Of a stretch of 64,000 bases of DNA, positions 1-17,070 are shown piece after piece. The DNA is from Corticium candelabrum. Lineage: Eukaryota > Porifera > Homoscleromorpha > Homosclerophorida > Plakinidae. Position 1 is the stretch's first letter. The number at the start of each line of letters is the position of its first letter. Under the pieces are notes generated by a model. It searched no databases. It was not told where the DNA came from and saw nothing but the letters and a program-made list of their open reading frames with translations. The stretch covers positions 2,118,376 through 2,182,375 of the forward strand of contig NC_085102.1 in NCBI RefSeq assembly GCF_963422355.1, in the 5' to 3' direction. Made by a program: the position numbers and the translations under genes.

Positions 1-86
1 TTTGCGAGCTGATATCTTTGCACATGCTCAAAGAGTCGTACCGTAACTGTGCTGCAGCCAGATTTTCTAGGATATTCAGCACGGCG

Positions 87-212
87 TACCAGATTCCTGC
101 TACTGACAGACCCTACCCGATTTTCTAGAGCTGTACTTATTCTCCTAGGAAATCTTGTACAGACGTACCCAATCTGCTGTTACATCTGTCAGTAGCAGGA
201 AATCTGGTGTAC
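87..212. repeat. Fold-back (inverted) repeat
   Basis: The arm at 87-110 (accagattcctgctactgac) is repeated in reverse complement at 185-211, with one or two extra bases. The loop is about 75 bp. Related GGAAATCTGG/GGAAATCCGG motifs recur to about 245. This resembles a small fold-back element or a MITE remnant. Confidence 0.5.
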
Positions 213-410
213 AGCTAGTACCAAATATCTTAGGAAATCCGGTGCATATATCCGATATCTTAAATTATCTAATACAAATGCCTGATATTGTAAAAGATCT
301 GGTATTGTACAACAAAACTGTGAATTAGACATTTTTCTCAATGGCAGTAGATTACCAAACAAGGAGGAAATAACACACTTGGGTGTCATCATGATTGATT
401 ACTGTATGTT

Positions 411-930
411 ACAGAAAACATTGGAGGCAAACTTTATGCTGCTGTGAATGGTGTCATTAGCCGACTTGGTGGGAGTTGTTCCAAATATATTGTGTCATGG
501 AAAGTCAACTATTTCCAGTTCTTGCATACAGAAGTCATTTATGGAACTTTGAAAGAAGTCTAGTAGAGACGTCTGTTAACACAGCGTATCGAAAAGGTAT
601 TCGTCGTGGGCTTGGTATGAGACAATGAGACTCTATGGTGGAAAGAATTCCTGGATTTGTTGAGGCATCTGTTAAGATGAAAATACTACAGGCTAAATTC
701 CTTAAATGGACAACACAATCAAGAAATGAACTTGTGAGAGGACTACCATTGCTAATAATTAGACGTAGTTATCCTGGACACGGATTGGATATGATAGATG
801 GAAATATTTTTACATGTAGGTTGAGTGATTTTGTGTGTTAGTTATGTCATTTGACTGCATGTGCGTGTGTTTTATGTTGCCCCTATAAGGGAACTACACC
901 AGATGCGGTGTGATCCAAATAAATTATATG
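411..930 (+). pseudogene. Decayed LINE ORF2 C-terminal remnant
   Basis: Translation of about 415-565 gives KLYAAVNGVISRLGGSC and then TEVIYGTLKE, interrupted by stops. The continuation at 635-838 reads VKMKILQAKFLKWTTQSRNE. The pattern of a short N/S/R-rich linker, a tyrosine-glycine pair and basic helices resembles the region after the reverse transcriptase domain in many invertebrate LINEs, and AATAAATTAT follows near 919-929. Family assignment is inference from pattern only. No intact ORF remains, so it cannot be functional. Confidence 0.35.
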
Positions 931-1844
931 TTGAGGGCTTCGTTAAGGTCTGGCTACGCGAGACTAAGTAGGTACCAAGTACTTCTGTCAAAGACTCGAG
1001 GCTCAGATCTGTAGTATTACAATGACTTAATGAGAAAGTAGACAAGCAAACGCCGTAAACCTAGATAATGTGCTTGCATCTAAAATGTGTTCAATCACCA
1101 ACGTATCTTTATCTTTCTACCCTGAGCATCAAGCACAATTTGAACATGCAGTAACCAGCATTTCTCTCTGCATCGGTTAACATTTTCGAATGCGGCTCTC
1201 TGAGCATGTGCAAAGATACAAACTAGCAAACGAGTGATATCATTCTGAAGCATATGTTTATGTCCTAGCATAAGTTACCTGGCTGCTAAGTTTGATTAAA
1301 CAACTCGCTAATGGTCGAACTGGCAAGTTTCAGGTAGTGTACTGGATGCAGACTTGATTCCTATGCTGAACAGACATGTGTCCAGGATATGCGGTACACC
1401 ATACTTGTTATTCGCAAGATAGCTGTGGCAGTACTGAATATCCTCATACTGCATTTCCTCGAATAGTAACCCGTTAGTTACAATTTTTCAACTGATCAAA
1501 ACCCCAGGTTACTATTTAAACAGGGTTACTAATTGAACACTGTATTATTCGAAGACATACAAGTGTACCCAATTTCCTACTACAACGGCCATTTTGTAGA
1601 AATCCTCCCAATGGACCTTCACAGCCACCTCTAAGTTCCCACGGTAATGAGGACGAGAGCTGAGGAAAAACATTAAAAAGAAGTGTTTAGTCTTGGTTCT
1701 ATGAGAAATACCCAACATTTGGATATGTTTGTATGTTGTGCTTGTCACAGGCAGCTGATTCCCTAATGGGCTTACCTTACCCATTCATATTGTATGATCC
1801 AATTGTGATTGTCAAGGTCACTCTCACAGACACACGCATCTCAC

Positions 1845-4800
1845 CTGATTGATCGATTTGATGTCGGCCTTCTTGGCGAGTTCGCTGTCTTGCTCCTCAG
1901 CTTCTTGACGTTTGTAGTTCTGAATCATAGCGGATGCTGATTCGGCAACACAGTCTGCCTCCTCTAGATCGTCTTCTCTCTCAGCCTGTCGACGATAAAC
2001 AATTGAAACAAAGCAGTGCTAAGTTGGCATTGCTTTCGTACCTTTTTGAGACAGCAAGTGCATATGAATGCAATCGCTAGTGCGATGGTGTATGGAATGT
2101 TGAGAGGTGGGGGTACTGTGGGCGATGTCTCGTGGGTGTGTATGACGATCGCTTGAGCAAACTTCCAGTGTATGTCGATGTGATCCTGCAACCCAGTCAA
2201 ATTGTATCCACCGGTGCAATGTCAGCAGTGAGACAATTGTGCTCTACCTGCTTGACCTGGACGATCTTCGTGACTGCAATGCTGAACATAATCAGCAGAG
2301 AGATGGTGGCGACCATCAGCCATAGAGCAATACCCACCTTTCCAACTATTGTTTCGAGAGGACTTGCGGCATTAAAATCATCAGCATTGATGAGTCCAAA
2401 CAGAGCCCAGACCATCGTTGCAATCGTCAATACAAATCTATAATCAAAGCACATGAGAGAGCGGCAGGAAGGATGTCAATGTGGCAACAAACCCGTCAAC
2501 AGCATCTGGAACTGGCTTGTGGGATGAAGAAAGAGAGTCAAACACGTTGTGGACACAATCGAACGTAAACATGGAATTCGTATCTCGTGTCACAAAATCG
2601 AGAGTCTCGTTGAATAATCCCGAGGTGGGACGAGACAAGTCCACGTGGATTGTTGTGTTCAAGCAAGTTCTGACCGCATTCTCGTATTTGTCGGTGTAAC
2701 GGCCACTCGTGTAGACATTCGATATACCGAGGGCAAACGCGGTAGCAAATATCATGAGAATGAGAAGGAATACTGCAACATCACAGACGACCTGCTGGAG
2801 TGACACAATCGCCGTTCCCATTCTCGGATACACCTTGATGAAGTCAAGCAGACGCAACGAGGCGAGGAACGTGGCCAGACCCGAGAGAATGAGCACGACA
2901 CGAAAACCAATCAATTCGACTTGTCCGATTGAGGGATCCGCTGTCATTGTGATGAGAAATCTGAATATGCAGTAGCCGGCGAACGTTATGACAACAAAGA
3001 TATCAATGAAGTTCTTCCAGCATGAAAAGTATGTCCGGAATCCTTGTCTGACTCCAAGAGTTACTTGGTAGAGACCGAAGCTGGTGACATAGACGACAAT
3101 GATGCAGTCGATTGCCTGGAGTGTCCATCTCTTCTTCATACTGGCATTTGTGCAGGAGTCATAGACCAGCATGACTATGAATAGGATGTAGAGAAGAGTG
3201 GCGACTGCGTGTCGAATGCACGGAGGCGATTCTTTCAGGAAACGTTTGATGTGATGTGTGTAGCGACGACCGTGGACTGGAAGGACATAGAAGAGCAGGA
3301 AGAACGGAAGAAGGACGTATCTCAAAATGCAGACAAGAAATAACTTGATAAACTGAAGGATTCCCATGTCACTGCAATACTGGGTTGACAACCAGATTTC
3401 CTTCAAACGGGATTGAATACAAGGGTGAGCTAAAAACTGAGAAACAAAACAAGCACGTAGATATCTAGCAAACGTATTTTGTATACAACATTGGAAGGAC
3501 CTTCATCTGTGAGTTTGAAATTGCAATGAAAACTGCGTCACGTGACAGCATGTTGCTACATCCCAACATCTGAGTTGCTTTGGATTCCATAGTTAGAGCC
3601 AGTTTGTTGTACTCGCTTTTACTCGACGTTTGAGCGCATTTATTGAAGAAGGCTCCGAGTTCTAGTGTCGCTTCGAGCGGATTGGGTGATGCTTCGATGA
3701 TCATGTCATCAGCGAGTACAGCGATCTGCGAGAGGCTCAGAGTTCTGGCGATCGATGAAGGGGGGAGGTTACTGCCGAGCTTCATCAGAACTAGAACTTG
3801 ATCGGCGTTTCCTCTCGATAGAGCTATGCTTACTGGTAGACTTCCCTGCTTGTTGACACAGTTTACATTGGCGCCATATTGGACTAGTACATGTATCGAC
3901 TCGGGTCCATTGCTGCCCTTAACCAATGCTGCATAGTGGATGGCTGCATTGCCATCCGCGTCTAAGAGATTGGGATCGTGTCCATAACGCAAGAACGTCT
4001 CTAACAACACGACTGATCCTTGCTGTGCAGCAGCATGCACGAGCAATTGTCCTGAGAGATCCTTGGTGTCATCACTCAGAGAGATGAGATGTGAGACCTT
4101 TGCTTCAGCATCCCGTGTAGAACCAGCCGCTTCCAAGAGGAGAACTTCTAACGATCGCATGATTTCTTGATCTTCACCAAACTCATCCAGTAGAATCTAT
4201 GACAAAATATATATGAAACTGTATTCTTACACTGCAACACAACTGAACAATATAAAGTAGCGTATGCAGCAGTAGTACTGTGTAATAGCAGCAACAGCAG
4301 TACATAGTACTCTAGTTACATTATAAAGTCGATGACTTCACAATTTAAAGGCTTGTGCTTAGAACGGTATGACATTATGATCAGGCACATACTCATCGGA
4401 CAGATCGAGTAGACAGTTTACAGAGCAGATCTCCACGGACAGTGTAGACAAAGAGACGCAACTGCGAATTTATGACAGAACAGCAGACAACGTTTAAGCA
4501 ATATGCATCAAGAGAACTGCTAGTCATACAGGGTTAGCTCGATTTGCCTTGCTACTATCAGTATTGTCACCTTGATAGCGACTTCTGATCCATGCTTGGC
4601 AGCATGATGGAGAATACCCTCCTTGTTTGACCACAGAACGTCGGGAATCTCTTCTTTAACGACTGCATAAAGCGACTTGAAGTCTTCAGCTCTCTCGCAG
4701 AGGCGATAAAGAGGAGGGACAATAGATGCCCGCTGCTGCACACCGAACAACTGATCGAGATCCCCACCCGAGCGTATTAGCATACGGAAACAGGCGGGAT

Positions 4801-5518
4801 CGACGGCGTTTTGACTCGTTACCTGCACAAGTGAAAAAGTTTCATGATATGTTAATTAATCATTAGACAGACTTGTAGACGCAAACCATTTGCTGAAGAG
4901 GTGTGACGAAGTTAGCGTCGAGAGCGTTGACGTCGGCTGTCTTGTCCAACACTAGGCGAAGACAATCAGTGGGAACGTTGTTCTGAACCGCAATGTGGAG
5001 CGACGTCTGGCCACGCTCGTTCCGTCCTTCGACGACGACTCCGCGCGCAATGAGCATTTCTGCGACTGAGACACAAATTCGTGTAACAAAATTTATTACT
5101 TTACCGACTAGTAGTGACACTTACTTGGACGTAACCACTGACGGTCGTTTTTTGTGATTGGAGTTTCGAGTAGTGCCTGTAGCGGGGTTGTTCCGTCACT
5201 CGCAGCTGTTAGATCTAGGTTGCTAAACGAAGGAAGCTCTTCGGCAAGCCAAGCGAGGTTAACGCGTTCATTCTGCTGGAGGAAATTGACCAAATTCGAG
5301 CCGGATTTCAAATCAGCACGCCTCTGGATGAGTCGTCGTCGGTTCTTCGGGAGCGTGGCTAACTCTATCGTCTCGAGGGGGTTGCTATCGGTCTGAGCAA
5401 GTCTGCGATGAAAACGGTCGTGGCGTCGGACGAAATCCGACCGCGACATTTGACTATGACGAGATGACTGACTGACGCCTTCGACGCCCTCAAATCCAAT
5501 TGACTGAGTACCGGACAT
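1845..5518 (-). CDS. TRPC-like ankyrin-repeat cation channel, copy 1 (3' end not found)
   Basis: This is a plasma-membrane cation channel of the transient receptor potential superfamily, closest by motif to TRPC. Exons that keep phase with GT-AG introns are 5518-5125, 5065-4887, 4822-4571, 4196-3474, 3436-2493, 2437-2248, 2185-2042 and 1985-1845, giving about 989 codons. ATG 5518 (MSGTQS) is the first in-frame ATG. Residues 1-130 are basic and polar. Ankyrin repeats fill about 110-430 (for example GQTSLHIAVQNN and GNAAIHYAALVKG). The linker starts FLAHPCIQ, recalling the TRPC sequence before S1. Residues about 517-830 hold S1 to S5, then S6 and a TRP-box-like HWKFAQA followed by TVPPPLNIPY, comparable to EWKFAR and LPPPFNI of TRPC. 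Odd: S6 ends LLIMFSIAVTK where TRPCs and its sister copy have a NMLIA motif. A charged helix (QNYKRQEAEEQ) follows. The C-terminal exon is missing. Family is confident; subfamily less so. Confidence 0.88.
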
Positions 5519-6589
5519 TACCCGGATAGACAGTGAGGTGACGATAGTCTGACAAATGGTCAAACGTGTCTCTTCCTGCCCACTGCAAATGAGGTCTCTA
5601 GCGTCTGATTATGACAGTTGTACAGACGAATAACAGACGGTGATAGTGAAACAATGCAGCCAACTGAGTGGCGACACACATGTAGTCAGGCGCTAGCGAG
5701 ACGACAGTTGATGTGTAATGTGTGCCTTGAGGGTACAGTATATAGATGTCGTGCTACTTTCTCCAAACGAGTGATGAAATCATTTCGAAGTGGAAGCGGC
5801 ATGTAAGCTTGCGACGTCCAACGGTACGTGCTTAGACAACTTGGATAGTGCAGCGCCTACTTAAAAGTAAGTCAAATAATACCGAACAGTTTGGACTAGA
5901 TTTTCAAGTATGTAATTGCTATTTTGTTAGAGAAAGTTTCACGTCACACCAATTCGCTGTTGCGAAAAATCGCCAAATGAGGCGTAACCTGTTTCGCGTA
6001 GCTATGATGAAAAATGCCTTAGGGAATTATAAGACTTTCGATGGACTTCTTTGTGTGGCTAGTAGCACTAGATGTTCACACGAACTTTATGCACCTGTTG
6101 TACTCATGCAGAGTAGAAGAGCAGAAAATGCAGGCTGACGTGAGGAATGAAAATATATGGTACACAACCAGGACAGGCATGGCGTCGACATTAGGTATGA
6201 AATTGAGGCCTTGATGAGCATCGACGGCTAAAGAAAGTCATGAGTGGTACCGTACTGGGCAGTCACACTAACTAGCATCCACAGCAGATAAAGAAGTGCA
6301 TGATGTTGAATGCTCGACCCTCATATCTTCCATGCACTCTTCACAGACTTTGATACCTAGAGAAATAATAACCAATAATGTCATTGCTTTGAGCGCCACT
6401 ACATGTATTGGTAGAATTTGTGACCGATGGAAACAGGAAGGTCCCCCGCGTACACGTTTGATGCTGTGATTAGATTACTACCTCAATGTACGTGGTACAA
6501 TGTTGCCGTTTTGACAGCTTGCAGGAAATCGATAGGTGTGACTGAATACTTCACCTATCCTTGCAAAATATGGCCTGAGCACCTGCAAG

Positions 6590-6995
6590 ACACGTCATGC
6601 TTTCTACTTAGGATCTCTAGCTCATCGCGGTTTCTATTCGCTGGCTCCCAGCGAAATTTGTTTTCGATTCGAGAAGGCGGACATCAGCAGCACGTATGGC
6701 ACGCGTCTCTCAGCGTCAGGAGTCATCCTCTCACGGCCGCACACTGAAGCCCTGCGCCGTACCTTCTTCTATCGGGCCCAGTGTGTTTCTGGAACTCGGT
6801 CCCTTCCTCATTGAGAACGATTTCAAATAGAGTAGTGTTTAGATATCGTCTAGGGAACTATATCTGTATGCTTGATTAGATTTAGTGTAATTAATAGAGT
6901 AAACAGTTTCTTGTAAGCACGGTTCCCGGAAGATCGGCCACTGTGTCGATGGAGTCTTGTCGTAAAATAAAGTCTCAATCAATCAATACCCGAGG
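6590..6995 (+). mobile_element. 5'-truncated LINE 3' end with (AATC)n tail
   Basis: One frame reads without stops from about 6620 to a TGA near 6812. It includes SSTYGTRLSASGVILSRP and LRRTFFYRAQCVSGTRSLP, which resembles the basic end of non-LTR ORF2 proteins (often ending in a WN-LP motif). About 140 bp of apparent 3' UTR follows, then AATAAAG (about 6966) and a tcaatcaatcaat tail. Short repeated tails of this sort are typical of LINE 3' ends. The 5' side has no reverse transcriptase, so this is a dead truncated copy. Confidence 0.45.
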
Positions 6996-7440
6996 CGCGC
7001 ATGCGCCTCTGGTTAGGGTACTAGGTGGCGTGACGACACGGCGGTAGACAGATGTGGGCGGTACTACTCTGCTGTTACCGGATGGCTGTACTTACGTATA
7101 CGTACATGTATCTGCAACAATGTCACGAGAGCGGATGCGACCAATTATTTTACTAGTACAGTACAGTGTTGAATGTCAATGCAACTACAACAAATATTTT
7201 AAGCGGAGAGAACAAAATTTGGTTTCGCTTTTTGCCGACAGTGTTTGACAACTCGAACAAAGTCAGTTTCCACATCGTTTGACCCTAAACGCATACCACA
7301 CCACATACTGGACAACAGATCTGAGCTCTGTCCAAGTAGACGACTCCGCGAATTGAGTACCCATTCCTGTGCTCGGCGAAGCTAAGGTATTAACAAATAT
7401 TTCCACGTGTTCACTCCCGTTATCTTGGGATCCGAGCTCT

Positions 7441-9278
7441 AACGCTATTGCGGCCTTCGATTGTTTCAACGACGTGACATATCTACATTGAATAGAGCAG
7501 TTGCAGCGCCTCGCTTTTAGTATAGAACTGGCATCGTTCGCCATTTGCGTTGTGTATGCGACCCGAAACAACATGCTCATCGCTTTATAAACACAATAAG
7601 TAACTTCGAACAATTGTAAGATGTGTTACAACAAGTTTGGAGTCGCTCCATTGCTTCCTTGAATTTCCACAGCTCGGATCTCATTCTCACAAGACTTCTG
7701 ACAAATGGGATCCCGGCTGTTGTCGTGCCCACAACGCTCTGCAAATATTACGAAATATTGAAATTTATTATTGGAAACATTTAGATATCTGTGAAAATTT
7801 GACTCACAGATTGCAAGTAAATAATCCACGTAAATCTAATATCAACAATGCGTGTCTCGGGTTTTTCAAGTCAACCGGCCATCATGCAGCTAATAAATTT
7901 CCATCATGATTGTACACCGGATTACGGAGAAAATCAAATTTCTACAAGTACAGAATACAAACCTATAGAACAAGGGTATCGATGCGTACATGGTTTTGAA
8001 ATGCGTGTGCAGACTGCAGTGGTCACCAGGCCTGCTTTCCAGGTGGTCACCCAAATGTTGCCGAATACATCTCCCATGTCAATGACAGTAAAACATTGTA
8101 CTATACATGCACATATACGCAATCGTACAGACTAAGCTTATAGTCTTTTCTCAACAGAAAGTCAGATGTGAGGATTACGTTGGACTTGCTGGCATTAAAT
8201 AACGACCTCTTAGAAGACGATGGCTCTAAGGGAGGACAAGATGTCATCGAGGTAAAAAGAACTTCCTGACACGCGTGTGGATTGCTTAATTAAAGAACCG
8301 AAGACGGAAAAACAAACATCAAAATTAGTGAAAAAAGTGGGAAAGATTATTTACATCACCAGCTATGAACTGGATCAATATAGTCATTTTATCGACTAGT
8401 ATATCTACTGTATATAGAAAGTAAGACTATGGCGGAGGAAGGGAATACTTGTAGAAAAAACGTATCTGTCTAACATCTTTATTGCAAACTTGTCGGATGC
8501 ACTAGATTCAGTTAGACTATTTGGAACTGACTTAAATTTTATTGCAGTACAAATACGAAAAACGTTTCGTTCATTTTCTTAATGAATCTAGTGAAAGACA
8601 AGTTTTCGGAAGTATAATAAGTTGACGTAGTACTTTCTGCCGATGGAATTATTACCAAATATGCAATGTGCATTAGTATAAAAAATTTTGATTACAACCC
8701 CTATAAAAAAACTGCATGTATTAGACCCCAAATTGTCTAGTAAAAGTGAATAGCGCAAGAGGGACTACACACAAGCAATCCAAGGTTACACAAATCAGTA
8801 ATCTGCAACAATTGTGAGGTCGCAAACCGTCATCGGCTGGAGCCCAATTGTAATAAGAAATTTACTTCCAATTGCATGCGCTTCGGTTTGCGAACGCTTG
8901 TTAGGGACACGTACAGCTTTCGTTCTTGTCCGAAACGTCTTCACGGGTCATAAACTATACTGCCGTGGATGTTTGGAAATCAACTGCATGTCATGCAAAA
9001 TTTGCGTGCATGCAGCAAATCGCATTTCGTGAGAATGGGATCCGAGTTGTAGAAATTGAAGGAAGCAACGAAGCGACTCCAAACTTGTTGTGACATCTTA
9101 CAATTGTTTGAGTTACTCATTTCAATTACTCATTGCATTTACAAATTGATGAGCATGTTGCTTTGGGTCGTATCACCACTCGTACATACACAATTAATGC
9201 AGAAGCGAGGTGCTGCAACTGCTATATTCAATGCAGATATGTCGGCGAAGACATCGTAACAATCGCAGGCCGCAATAG

Positions 9279-9281
<3 letters not shown>
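7441..9281. repeat. Inverted repeat pair of about 250 bp (7441-7690 and 9029-9281)
   Basis: The reverse complement of 7441-7690 aligns along its length with 9029-9281. Shared blocks include gcgactccaaacttgttgt, gcgctgcaactgct-like sequence, ttcaatgtagatatgtc against ttcaatgcagatatgtc, and the ggccgcaatagcg end. The spacer is about 1.34 kb and AT-rich without a recognised gene. The copies differ by scattered substitutions and small indels, so the duplication is not recent. No terminal inverted repeats or coding domain were recognised, so this may be two copies of one repeat family rather than a single element. Confidence 0.7.

Positions 9282-9350
<69 letters not shown>
9281..9350. repeat. (TA)n microsatellite
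   Basis: An uninterrupted AT dinucleotide run of about 70 bp that begins exactly where the right copy of the inverted repeat ends. ORFs crossing it are artefacts. Confidence 0.97.
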
Positions 9351-9357
<7 letters not shown>

Positions 9358-10260
9358 GTCATGTGCAGCTCGGGTCCCATTCGTCAGAAATTGTTCGGAT
9401 CCCATTAAAAAAAATCCAAAAAATAACATGGACAGCGCCATTAATATAGACTGAGAAAACACAAAATGAGCACATTAAGTGAGCTAATAAACAAATTCCA
9501 GGATAACCTGTGTACCGTAGCGTCTGAAGTCGTAGGTATTTCGACATTCCCGTTGGACGTCGTCGCTTCGGATGTTGCTGCCGTTGCTAGCTGATTTGCC
9601 TCTTTCTTTGGTCCAATAAATTGACACAAATTTCCCTAGTCATTTCGAACGTTGCTGCCGTTACAGGAAACAGGTGTAGCTAACGTGGCTGCGGTGGCAG
9701 CTATTGGATGCGCAGACACGAGCAAACGAAGGTAACAGCATATATTATTTAAAGACCCGGATATATACTCGAAAATGTTTCGCTCTTATCGTCCTTGGTC
9801 ACTAGTAGAATACGGAAGTGACGTCATTCAGACCTTTTTATCACTACATTCACAGTTTACATGAGTTTACTTTTACATAGTTACCGCGAGATGTATACTA
9901 GTATACGTTAGCTCTAGTTTTAATTTGAATAGGACTGCCATCACCACTTGACTTGTAGTATCCGCTATGAGATGTCATAGGCTATCTGTAGAAGAAATAA
10001 AAGTATGAAACCCGATTTACTTTGTCACGTGACCGGTCAAATTAAAAACTAAAGTCGAGGGTTCGCTAGGAAAAACTCTGAAATACACTGCCAGCTGGCT
10101 GATGTAACAAATTTAGCAGCGGCCTGTCGCAAACATGACGAGATAGGGAAACCGTGACGTTGACCAATTACCACGTCGCTCTTAGTGCAACATCACTTCG
10201 ATCGAGTCAGTCGAGTGACGAGTATTCTGCACGATACCAGCAACAGAATCGTCGCGAACG

Positions 10261-15346
<5,086 letters not shown>

Positions 15347-16952
15347 AACAGAAAGACGCACATCTAATGTATGGTTAGCAAGTCACCTAGTTTCATTCAC
15401 TGCACATCTACAGTTTACATCAACGCTCACTTGCTGTTGACAGTTTTGACTGCACCTAATAGCGATTACCACCTTATCCAGATATTATGCTAGTCTGTAT
15501 TGACTTGGGAAACATTACTGTATTGATGCAATCGTTGTACTACAGTAGTTGCCTTGCAGTCCCTTTGAATAATTCCACAAATTAGTTCGGAGAAATAAGG
15601 CTACAATTCAGCAGCAACGTGAGTCTTAGTTTAGCAATGATTTGTTAGCTTCAATGACCCATAAGCCCAAAGAGGCTCAATTTGAGGTAGATATGTGCTG
15701 CTTTCTGCTTCAGCTGCTGCTGCAAAAAAGCAGTCTACCGACCCCAAAAACACAATTCATACATGTACACCCCTTTGTCAGGCACCACCTTCACTCCTTT
15801 GTAAGACACCATCTCCCCCGAAAGGTTTCAATTAAGACACCATTGGAAATGATAATAATTATTTTTCAGGGGCAACTAACTAATTATATTCATGCATCAC
15901 ACACTGACGTGAGTGTAGTGTGTAGTATTACGTGTAGTCAAACTTCAAATCTTGTCATACAGATCCTCAACAGATAATGACAGGCCTCTATGGAGATCAA
16001 CATGCAGTACTGCAAGCACTTTGAAGATGACCTCTGTGAGGCTAAGATTACTGAAGACACAATTCCAAAAGGCAGGGAACTAATTGCAGCACCCAATATA
16101 CCCGTGACATGTAGTCGTGGATGTGGATCATGTATTGGGCTATGAATACTGTGTATGTTGCCTAATGCTGCTGGAAGGGCTCTATGGAACTAGACAAAAG
16201 GCATCATTCGTGCACAATGATAATTATTTAATTGCTCTAAACAAGACACCTCCTTCTGAGTTGATAATTTTCTAAGGAATTCCACTCATCCTTGTCTAAT
16301 GGTCATGGCATACCCACTTTCATATACCAACTACTTGGTAAAGTAATGCCTTTGCCAGCATTCTATCTTCCCGTAACAACAATTTAACTACCTTTTAAAT
16401 TTTTAGGTAATCTTTCCTTACTTGCCCGTGATCCAGCATAGAAATGATTATGAAGAATGAAACCAAGTGCTGCTGATTGTTTGCCTTACTTTGACTTTTC
16501 AAAATTTCTGCATCTGCAAATGCTAAAAGTTACTGACTGTTTCGTTCTTCCTTGTCATATGATCAACCTTTGTACAAACTTTGATATATTTAATTATTGA
16601 TCACAATCCATTTTTAGATTTTCAAATACCAATGTCCTGCTTGCAGACTAGCAAACTTGCAAGAACTCCTACATTAAATAACTTTATTAATAACGCATAA
16701 GGACACCACGCTAAGTTTTTGTTTGCACTCACCTCTGTTTCGTCAACACAGGCTCTCCTAACGCGCACTAGACTAAATGCCGCGCCCACAGAGAGCCGAA
16801 AGCGCAGCAAGACTGGTCACGAGGCAGAGACTGGTCTGACTCAGAGTCTCTATACATGGCTCTGATCTGAATCAGAGCTCTGCATCTAAATAATACACTA
16901 ACTCCTCTTGTTTATCAACGACTTCCGCTCACTGCCAAGTATACAAAATTCA
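15347..16952. other. Intergenic region, no gene seen
   Basis: This is the 3' flank of TRP copy 2 plus the upstream region of the SLC35-like gene. No exon, RNA gene or intact repeat was recognised. ORFs of up to about 110 codons lack domains and compositional support. Confidence 0.6.
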
Positions 16953-17036
16953 TATAAAATAATGCGCATGTGCCGTCGCTCAACCAACAGATCCGCATTG
17001 CATCGAATAACAGATCCGCATCGCGTCGAATAACAA
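16953..17036 (+). promoter_or_regulatory. Putative core promoter of the SLC35-like gene
   Basis: TATAAAA lies at 16953-16959, about 110 bp upstream of the ATG at 17071. An NRF1-like TGCGCATGTGC follows at 16963-16973. A 23-bp unit beginning aacagatccgcat is then directly repeated at about 16987-17032 with three differences. If transcription starts about 30 bp after the TATA box, the tandem unit lies in the 5' UTR. Promoter use is inferred from motifs and spacing only. Confidence 0.4.
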
Positions 17037-17070
17037 CAGCCAGAATCGAAACAGCGTGCGTGGCTCAACT

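Larger units (their letters stand above)
1..1844. other. Region 3' of the first TRP gene, with decayed repeats
   Basis: No convincing exon was found here. The last recognised exon of the minus-strand TRP gene ends at 1845 with a good donor (CAG then GTGAGA), so at least one further coding exon should lie here or beyond the left edge. The stretch holds a fold-back repeat near 87-212, a decayed LINE-like stretch at 411-930, and at about 950-971 a GTCTGGCTACGCGAGACTA sequence that resembles the end of a small TIR transposon. The rest looks like unannotatable AT-rich sequence. Confidence 0.5.
5519..10260. other. Intergenic region between divergent TRP genes
   Basis: No host gene is supported in these 4.7 kb. 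They hold the upstream regions of both channel genes, a LINE 3' end (about 6590-6995), a GAGGCGC/GCGCCTC hairpin at about 6992-7009, a 250-bp inverted repeat pair (7441-7690 and 9029-9281), and a TA run (9281-9350). A CCAAT-type element (gaccaattac) lies about 90 bp upstream of the second channel gene's ATG. Short ORFs here have no recognisable domain. Confidence 0.6.

Noticed and set aside
1545..1784. Candidate C-terminal exon of TRP copy 1
   Set aside because: The sequence does not resemble the coiled-coil tail of copy 2 and lacks a fitting acceptor.
16962..17033. Upstream ORF before the SLC35-like gene
   Set aside because: A 23-codon frame exists, but its ATG lies only a few bases after the TATA box and so probably upstream of the transcription start.
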